A stretch of 58,627 nt of DNA from Sterolibacteriaceae bacterium (GTDB lineage: Bacteria; Pseudomonadota; Gammaproteobacteria; Burkholderiales; Rhodocyclaceae): positions 1-58,627 of the forward strand of contig JANYCD010000022.1 of assembly GCA_025360425.1 (NCBI GenBank), written 5' to 3'. Shown here piece by piece: positions 53,750 to 58,627 of this stretch. The translations under genes were made by a program, and so were the position numbers. Within the stretch, counting starts at the first letter, position 1; each line of letters starts with the position of its first letter. The notes below the pieces were generated by a model that had not been told where the DNA came from, did not search any database, and saw only the letters and a program-made list of their open reading frames with translations.

Positions 53750-54097
53750 ATGGACTTCATCTTCATCGACGACTTGCGTGTGGATGCTCACGTCGGCATT
53801 TATCCGCGTGAACAAGCTGCCGCACAAACACTCGAAATCAGCCTGACGTTCGGCGTGCCCGACGAAGCAGCGCAGAACGACGACATCACGCGGACCATCG
53901 ATTACGCGATGGTGATCGGACGCATTCGTGCAGAGTTGGCGGCGCATCGTTTCAACCTGCTGGAAACGCTGGGCGAATTCGTCATCGAGCTGATGCTGAA
54001 GGAGTTCAGCGCGCCGTGGGTGAAGATCAGTATCGCCAAACTGGGCGTGATGAAGGGCGTGCGCCGCGTCGGCGTACAGATCGAACGTAGTCGCTAA
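53750..54097 (+). CDS. folB: Dihydroneopterin aldolase
   Basis: A 115-residue protein: IFIDDLRVDAHVGIYPREQA at the N-terminus, TIDYAMVIGRIRAEL, LLETLGEFVIELML with the catalytic Glu-type segment, and ISIAKLGVMKGVRRVGVQIE with the active-site Lys. It cleaves dihydroneopterin in folate synthesis. The stop is 3 bp from the convergent prfC stop. Confidence 0.93.
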   Translation: MDFIFIDDLRVDAHVGIYPREQAAAQTLEISLTFGVPDEAAQNDDITRTIDYAMVIGRIRAELAAHRFNLLETLGEFVIELMLKEFSAPWVKISIAKLGVMKGVRRVGVQIERSR

Positions 54098-54100
54098 AAT

Positions 54101-55711
54101 CTAGGCTGTTGCTGGCGTGTGGCCTACCAGCCCGGCATGTTCGCGCAGGGCGTGAAAGCGGATGCCCGGCCAATTTTCCTCTGCCACCTTGATTTCGGCT
54201 GAACTCGATACCAGGATGGTCGGTGCCTCCACCGCATCGTAGTAAATGCGCTGGTTATAGGCTTCGATGAAGCGGTTGAGTTCACGCCCATCGGCCGCAG
54301 TTACCCAGCGCGCCATAGTGTGTCGGGTTTGCAGGTAGCGCGCCGCGACACCATATTCGTGCTGGAGCCGGTGGGCGACGACTTCAAATTGGAGCACGCC
54401 GATGGCGCCGAGCAGCAATGCTCCACCCACCTGGGGCCGGAATACCTGGATCGCACCTTCTTCACCGAGCTGCATGAGCCCGGTGCGCAATTGTTTGGCG
54501 CGCATCGGGTCGGCCACTTCCACACTGCGAAACATTTCCGGCGCAAAGAAAGGTAGTCCGGTGTATTGCAACGATTCGCCTTCAGTCAACGTGTCGCCGA
54601 GTTGCAATGTGCCGTGGTTGGGAATACCGATAATGTCGCCGGGATAAGCTTCGTCCAACAATTCGCGCCGCTGCGAAAGAAAGCTGACCACGCTGCCGGG
54701 GCGAATGTCCTTGCCGCTGCGCCCAACCCTGAGCCGCATGCCGCGCTCGAAGCGCCCCGAGCAAACGCGCACAAAGGCGATGCGGTCGCGGTGCGCCGGG
54801 TCCATGTTGGCCTGGATCTTGAAAACGACGCCGGTGAATTTTTCCTCGGCGGGAAATACTTCGCGTTCGATGGCAAGCCGCGGCCCCGGCGCGGGCGCCA
54901 GATCCACCAGTCCATCGAGCACCTCCTTCACGCCGAAGTTGTTGATCGCCGAGCCGAAAAAAACCGGCGTCTGCTTGCCATGCAAAAAGGAATCGCGATT
55001 GAACCCGGGCGACGCACCGACAATCAATTCAATTTCATTGCGCGCCTGGGCAAATTTTTCGCCGAAGCGTTGCCCGCTCTCGGGGTTGTCGAGGCCGCGC
55101 AGCGTTTCATCATTGCCACCGCGACGATCCGCGCCAGCGCGAAAGATGCGCATCGAATCATCGCGGATATCAAACACGCCATGAAACTGCTTGCCCATGC
55201 CCACCGGCCAGGTGAACGGCGCGACATCCATGCCCAGCACGCGTTCCAGTTCGTCCATCAGGTCAAGCGGGGCGCGCACCTCGCGGTCGAGCTTGTTGAT
55301 GAAAGTCAGGATCGGTGTGTGGCGGGCGCGACAGACTTCCAGCAATCGTTTGGTTTGCGGCTCAACGCCGTTGGCGGCATCGATCACCATGATGGCCGCG
55401 TCCACCGCAGTCAGCACGCGGTAGGTGTCCTCGGAGAAATCCTGGTGGCCCGGCGTGTCGAGCAGGTTGATGATGCAGTCGCGGTATTCCATCTGCATCA
55501 CCGAACTGGCAACCGAGATGCCGCGCTGCTTTTCGATTTCCATCCAGTCGGAGGTCGCATGGCGCGTGGCTTTGCGCGCCTTCACGCTGCCCGCGATGTT
55601 GATGGCGCCAGCGAATAGCAGCAACTTCTCGGTGAGCGTGGTCTTGCCGGCATCCGGATGGGAAATGATGGCGAAGGTGCGCCGCCGCGTCACTTCCCGA
55701 TCCAGGTTCAT
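54101..55711 (-). CDS. prfC: Peptide chain release factor 3
   Basis: A 536-residue translational GTPase: RTFAIISHPDAGKTTLTEKL, G2 region with EKQRGISVASSVMQM, G3 LLDTPGHQDFSEDTYR and G4 FINKLDRE. The C-terminal parts match RF3 rather than EF-G. It removes RF1 or RF2 from the ribosome after termination. The start is MNLDREVTRR; a five-residue longer frame exists. A terminator of the tRNA-Lys genes lies just upstream. Confidence 0.96.
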   Translation of the reverse strand: MNLDREVTRRRTFAIISHPDAGKTTLTEKLLLFAGAINIAGSVKARKATRHATSDWMEIEKQRGISVASSVMQMEYRDCIINLLDTPGHQDFSEDTYRVLTAVDAAIMVIDAANGVEPQTKRLLEVCRARHTPILTFINKLDREVRAPLDLMDELERVLGMDVAPFTWPVGMGKQFHGVFDIRDDSMRIFRAGADRRGGNDETLRGLDNPESGQRFGEKFAQARNEIELIVGASPGFNRDSFLHGKQTPVFFGSAINNFGVKEVLDGLVDLAPAPGPRLAIEREVFPAEEKFTGVVFKIQANMDPAHRDRIAFVRVCSGRFERGMRLRVGRSGKDIRPGSVVSFLSQRRELLDEAYPGDIIGIPNHGTLQLGDTLTEGESLQYTGLPFFAPEMFRSVEVADPMRAKQLRTGLMQLGEEGAIQVFRPQVGGALLLGAIGVLQFEVVAHRLQHEYGVAARYLQTRHTMARWVTAADGRELNRFIEAYNQRIYYDAVEAPTILVSSSAEIKVAEENWPGIRFHALREHAGLVGHTPATA

Positions 55712-55726
55712 GGTGCATATCCCCAC

Positions 55727-55765
55727 AAAAAGAACAGGGGGCCAGCATTGCTGCCAGTCCCCCTG
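55727..55765 (-). terminator. Intrinsic terminator of the tRNA-Lys genes
   Basis: On the minus strand CAGGGGG (55765-55759) pairs with CCCCCTG (55741-55735) around a loop that holds its own small GCAGC/GCTGG hairpin, followed by TTCTTTTTG down to 55727. Confidence 0.75.
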
Positions 55766-55784
55766 CTTGTCCGTTGCCTATGTC

Positions 55785-55860
55785 TGGTGGGTTGTGACAG
55801 ATTCGAACTGTCGACCGACGGATTAAGAGTCCGCTGCTCTACCAACTGAGCTAACAACCC
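55785..55860 (-). tRNA. tRNA-Lys (anticodon CTT)
   Basis: A full cloverleaf on the minus strand, 5' end at 55860. The acceptor GGGTTGT pairs with ACAACCC, the anticodon loop is CTCTTAA with CTT at 55825-55827, the T arm has GTTCGAATC, and CCA is encoded. It is the second of two tRNA-Lys genes in one transcript. Confidence 0.96.
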
Positions 55861-55904
55861 GAAATTGCCGCGAATTATACACACGCGGACCTGGCTTCCA
55901 GTAC

Positions 55905-55980
55905 TGGTGGGTCGGGCGAGACTCGAACTCGCGACCAACGGATTAAAAGTCCGCTGCTCTACCGACTGAGCTACCGACCC
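55905..55980 (-). tRNA. tRNA-Lys (anticodon TTT)
   Basis: A full cloverleaf on the minus strand, 5' end at 55980. The acceptor GGGTCGG pairs with CCGACCC, the anticodon loop is CTTTTAA with TTT at 55945-55947, the T arm has GTTCGAGTC, and CCA is encoded. It lies directly behind a consensus promoter and 44 bp before the tRNA-Lys(CTT) gene. Confidence 0.96.
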
Positions 55981-55999
55981 GCCGACAAAAAGAGCGCGG

Positions 56000-56028
56000 A
56001 TTATAGGAAGCCCCCCCTCCCCTGTCAA
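56000..56028 (-). promoter_or_regulatory. Perfect consensus sigma70 promoter of the tRNA-Lys genes
   Basis: On the minus strand TTGACA (56028-56023), a 17-nt G-rich spacer and TATAAT (56005-56000), identical to consensus in both boxes and spacing. The discriminator CCGCGC is GC-rich, the mark of stringently controlled stable RNA promoters. Transcription should start near 55993. Confidence 0.95.
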
Positions 56029-56053
56029 ACCGCGTGCCGCGCGGAAATGCGTT

Positions 56054-56959
56054 TCAGCCTCGCGGATGGTGCACTTCATGCAAGCGTTTGAGCCGCTCGC
56101 GTGCCACATGGGTGTACACCTGTGTTGTCGAAATGTCGGTATGCCCCAACAGCAATTGCACGACGCGCAAATCGGCGCCATGGTTGAGCAAATGCGTGGC
56201 AAATGCATGGCGCAGCACGTGGGGTGAGACTTTATCGCGCGCAATGCCGGCACGCGTTGCGTATTTCTTGATCAGGCCCCACGCCATCTGGCGGCTCATT
56301 CCGGCGCCGCGTACCGTGACGAAGACTGGATCGCAGTTGCGTCCCTTAAGTAATTGCGTTCTGCCTTCCTTGAGATAACGTGCCAACCATTCGATGGCGA
56401 CCTCGCCCATCGGCACCAGGCGTTCCTTTGAACCCTTGCCAAAAGTACGCACCACGCCGTCCTGCAAGCTGAGTTCGAACAATTTCAGCCCGACCAGTTC
56501 CGACACGCGCAGTCCGGTGGCGTAAAGCAATTCAATCATGGCACGGTCGCGCAGCCCCAGCGGCGTGGTGACATCGGGCGCGGCCAGCATGTCTTCAATG
56601 TTTTTTTCCGAGAGTGTCTTGGGAAAACGCTCGGCGCGCATCGGCCGCTGGATGTTGAGCAGCGGATCGACACTGATGCGGCCCAGGTCGAGCAACCAGC
56701 GATAAAAGCGGCGCAGCGCCGAATGCAACCTTTGCTGGCTGCTGGCTTTGGGCGGGGCGGGCTGTTGGTGAAGGAAGGCGAGGTAGCCGTTGAGTGCAGG
56801 CTCGTCGGCGCTGTTCAACGTCTTGCCTTGACCCGAGAGCCAATTCGCGAATAGCGATAGATCACTGCGATAGGCGGACAGCGTGTTCTTCGCCAGGCCA
56901 TCCTGCAGCCAGATTGCGTCGATGAATTCGTCGATCAGCGCCGAATCAGGCGTGCTCAT
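56054..56959 (-). CDS. xerD: Site-specific tyrosine recombinase XerD
   Basis: A 301-residue recombinase of normal XerD length: N-terminal SAM-like core-binding domain with NTLSAYRSDLSLFANWL, then the catalytic domain with Arg in LYATGLRVSELVGL, a Lys in FGKGSKERLVPMG, SPHVLRHAFATHLLNHG, LLLGHTDISTTQVYTHV with the final Tyr. With XerC it resolves chromosome dimers at dif. It is chromosomal, not an element integrase, despite the tRNA genes next to it. It starts inside the end of ogt (14-bp overlap). Confidence 0.95.
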   Translation of the reverse strand: MSTPDSALIDEFIDAIWLQDGLAKNTLSAYRSDLSLFANWLSGQGKTLNSADEPALNGYLAFLHQQPAPPKASSQQRLHSALRRFYRWLLDLGRISVDPLLNIQRPMRAERFPKTLSEKNIEDMLAAPDVTTPLGLRDRAMIELLYATGLRVSELVGLKLFELSLQDGVVRTFGKGSKERLVPMGEVAIEWLARYLKEGRTQLLKGRNCDPVFVTVRGAGMSRQMAWGLIKKYATRAGIARDKVSPHVLRHAFATHLLNHGADLRVVQLLLGHTDISTTQVYTHVARERLKRLHEVHHPRG

Positions 56960-57416
56960 GAGCCAGCAACCAGCGCTTCACGTCGAGCAAAAAGCCGCCG
57001 CGTTCGCGCGCGAAACCACCCAGCGCACCGCCCGCCGCAACCACGCGATGACACGGCACCACCACCGGATAGGGGTTCGAACCGCAAGCCCCGCCCACCG
57101 CGCGCGGCCCACTCTTGATACCCGCCGCCACATCGCCGTAGCTGCGCGTTTCGCCCGATGGAATCGCCGCGATCTGTTGCCATACCCGGCGCTGGAAATG
57201 CGTGCCCGCAGGTGCCAGCGGCAACGAAAACTCAAAAGAGGAATCTTTCAGGTAAGCATTCAATTGCCGCACAGCTTCCTTCGCCAGCAAGGTTTTCGGC
57301 GCGACCGTTGCACGCGGTTCGAGAAAGTCGATCGCGGTGATCTCGTCGTCATTGCAGCACACGCCGAGACTGAAACCCGGCGCTGATACCACGGCTTGAT
57401 AGGTGGAAGTGTTCAT
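56946..57416 (-). CDS. ogt: Methylated-DNA-[protein]-cysteine S-methyltransferase
   Basis: A 156-residue repair protein. The active-site segment VVVPCHRVVAAGGALGGF holds the acceptor Cys, and the DNA-binding FQRRVWQQIAAIPSGETRSY precedes it. It removes methyl groups from O6-methylguanine. There is no Ada regulatory domain. The start MNTSTYQAV is preferred; the frame is open to 57482 without conservation. Confidence 0.94.
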   Translation of the reverse strand: MNTSTYQAVVSAPGFSLGVCCNDDEITAIDFLEPRATVAPKTLLAKEAVRQLNAYLKDSSFEFSLPLAPAGTHFQRRVWQQIAAIPSGETRSYGDVAAGIKSGPRAVGGACGSNPYPVVVPCHRVVAAGGALGGFARERGGFLLDVKRWLLAHEHA

Positions 57417-57645
57417 GGCGAGAACGCTTGGATATGAAGTACACATTGTCGGCCTGCTAACGATCTTCGACAAGTGCGGCATGAAACTGCGCTACGGAAA
57501 TAGTTGGCGACACTTCAACGACGCAGCACAGATTCGGTTCGATCCCGGATACCTATGGCCACCAGTCACTCGCCATTCTTGTCACAGCCGGAAGCGCTGG
57601 CCGATCTGATCATGCAACTTGCCTGAAGCACACTTCGCGTGTGCG
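57417..57645. other. Gap between ogt and proA with a weak hairpin
   Basis: No gene is supported. Short frames on the plus strand (68 codons at 57403-57609; 23 codons at 57555-57626) have no recognisable sequence or ribosome site. GCACAC at 57628-57633 pairs with GTGTGC at 57639-57644 just behind the proA stop, a weak terminator candidate without a T run. Confidence 0.5.
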
Positions 57646-58627
57646 TTATTGCCGCACTTCACCATCGCCGAGCACGATCCACTTCTGTGATGTGAGGCCT
57701 TCCAGGCCCACCGGGCCGCGGGCGTGGAACTTGTCGGTGGAGATGCCGATTTCCGCGCCGAGGCCGTATTCGAAGCCATCGGCGAAGCGCGTCGAGGCGT
57801 TCACCATCACCGAACTCGAATCCACTTCGCGCAAAAAGCGCATGGCGTGGCTGTAGTTTTCGGTGACGATGGCGTCGGTGTGCTGCGATGAATACTTGTT
57901 GATGTGGGCAATGGCTTCGCCCACATCGGCGACGACCTTGACCGAGATGATCGCGGCGAGGTATTCCTCGTAATAGTCCTTTTCCGTGGCAATTTTGGCC
58001 TGCGGCACCAGCTTGCGTGTTTCCTCGCAGCCTCGGATTTCGATCCCGTTTGCAAGCAACATCCGCGCGATCTGCGGCAGTTGTGCCGCTGCGATCGAGC
58101 GCGCTACCAGCAGCGACTCCGCCGTATTGCAGGTGCCCAGCCGCTGCGCCTTGGCATTCTCAACGATCTTCAGCGCCTTGGCCGGATCGGCGGCATCGTC
58201 GATATAGACGTGGCAATTGCCGTCGAGATGCTTGATCACCGGTACGCGTGCTTCCTTGCTGACACGCTCGATCAGTCCCTTGCCGCCGCGCGGCACGATC
58301 ACGTCCACATACTGCGGCATGGCAACGAGCTCACCCACTGCGGCGCGATCCGTGGTTTCGATCACCTGCACCGCCGTTTCCGGCAGACCAGCGGATTTCA
58401 GTCCGACGCGGACGCAGGCGGCGATGGCCTGGTTGGCGCGGATCGCCTCCTTGCCGCCACGCAGAATCGCCGCATTGCCCGACTTTATGCACAGCGCAGC
58501 GGCCTCGGCGGTGACATTGGGACGCGCTTCGTAAATGATGCCGACCACGCCAAGCGGAACCCGCATCCGGCCCACCTGGATGCCGCTGGGGCGACGTTTG
58601 AGATCGGTGATCTCGCCCACCGGGTCG
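57646..58627 (-). CDS. proA: Gamma-glutamyl phosphate reductase, C-terminal part (5' end outside window)
   Basis: About 326 C-terminal residues of an enzyme of roughly 420; the frame is open to the window end. It shows [44 protein letters not shown], and the catalytic-Cys segment [14 protein letters not shown], then [17 protein letters not shown] near the end. It reduces gamma-glutamyl phosphate to the semialdehyde in proline synthesis. The GTG at 58620 is internal and not the start. Confidence 0.95.
   Translation of the reverse strand, partial: DPVGEITDLKRRPSGIQVGRMRVPLGVVGIIYEARPNVTAEAAALCIKSGNAAILRGGKEAIRANQAIAACVRVGLKSAGLPETAVQVIETTDRAAVGELVAMPQYVDVIVPRGGKGLIERVSKEARVPVIKHLDGNCHVYIDDAADPAKALKIVENAKAQRLGTCNTAESLLVARSIAAAQLPQIARMLLANGIEIRGCEETRKLVPQAKIATEKDYYEEYLAAIISVKVVADVGEAIAHINKYSSQHTDAIVTENYSHAMRFLREVDSSSVMVNASTRFADGFEYGLGAEIGISTDKFHARGPVGLEGLTSQKWIVLGDGEVRQ

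Noticed and set aside
54566..55618. A 350-codon plus-strand reading frame
   Set aside because: It is antisense to prfC, which has all GTPase motifs.
55785..56959. A tyrosine recombinase next to tRNA genes, suggesting an integrated element
   Set aside because: The recombinase is a full-length XerD with housekeeping neighbours; no att-like duplication of the tRNA 3' end and no cargo genes are seen.
57403..57609. A 68-codon plus-strand frame between ogt and proA
   Set aside because: It begins inside ogt, has no ribosome site and no recognisable sequence.

Overview
The window reads as a continuous piece of a betaproteobacterial chromosome. The gene families and gene order point there: recA-recX, lptB-rpoN-hpf-ptsN-hprK, rpsU-yqeY-dnaG-rpoD, lolB-ispE-tRNA-Gln-prs-rplY-pth-ychF, ftsE-ftsX-ftsY, class I phaC, a RibB with a degenerate second domain, and psiF. 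I cannot place it below class level; a Rhodocyclales- or Nitrosomonadales-like lineage is a guess. Nearly all of it is compact housekeeping DNA. There is no prophage, insertion sequence, CRISPR array, rRNA operon or clear genomic island.

Layout. 1-2.5 kb: the 3' part of a large secreted beta-helix protein (filamentous-haemagglutinin type) and an overlapping FecR-domain protein. 2.5-8.1 kb: (R)-enoyl-CoA hydratase (phaJ-like) with a sulfotransferase, a secreted dienelactone hydrolase, a MidA-type methyltransferase, tcdA, ttcA and psiF. 8.2-20.7 kb: sixteen minus-strand genes without a gap above 66 bp, in transcription order phaC, PIN protein, ribE, ribBX, ribH, nusB, thiL, pgpA, cinA, recA, recX, lptB, rpoN, hpf, ptsN, hprK. 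20.9-23.3 kb (+): mvaB, rapZ, ubiX. 23.3-29.5 kb (-): mutY, purT, a MarR-like regulator, an unknown secreted protein, ftsX, ftsE, ftsY. 29.6-33.6 kb (+): an M16 peptidase pair, rsmD, coaD, a ferredoxin; then mutM (-). 34.5-41.2 kb (+): a TPR protein, lolB, ispE, tRNA-Gln, prs, rplY, pth, ychF. 41.3-46.5 kb: a membrane PAS protein, gluQ, clsB-ybhP, and a response regulator fused to a class III cyclase. 46.5-47.1 kb: a long intergenic region with a convincing unannotated small RNA gene. 47.0-52.0 kb (-): rpsU-yqeY-dnaG-rpoD followed by tRNA-Ile(CAU). 52.1-58.6 kb: tsaD, plsY, folB, prfC, two tRNA-Lys genes behind a perfect consensus promoter, xerD, ogt, and proA cut by the window end.

Functional threads. 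phaC and phaJ indicate polyhydroxyalkanoate storage, with phaJ drawing monomers from beta-oxidation; mvaB adds leucine breakdown. rpoN, ptsN, hprK and hpf form the nitrogen-PTS and hibernation group, while rapZ sits elsewhere. Riboflavin, thiamine, phospholipid and isoprenoid steps are represented, as are translation quality-control genes (pth, prfC, tsaD, tcdA, ttcA, gluQ, hpf, ychF).

The observation I rate highest is the small RNA candidate at about 46711-46851. It has a near-consensus sigma70 promoter, three predicted hairpins, an unpaired pyrimidine stretch complementary to Shine-Dalgarno sequences, and a strong intrinsic terminator. The 12-nt core of the pyrimidine stretch is repeated exactly just beyond the terminator. 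Other points of note are the lone near-terminal cysteines shared by the two proteins at the window start, a lolB whose only usable start appears to be CTG, a hairpin abutting tRNA-Ile behind rpoD, and a cyclase lacking the usual substrate-binding lysine.
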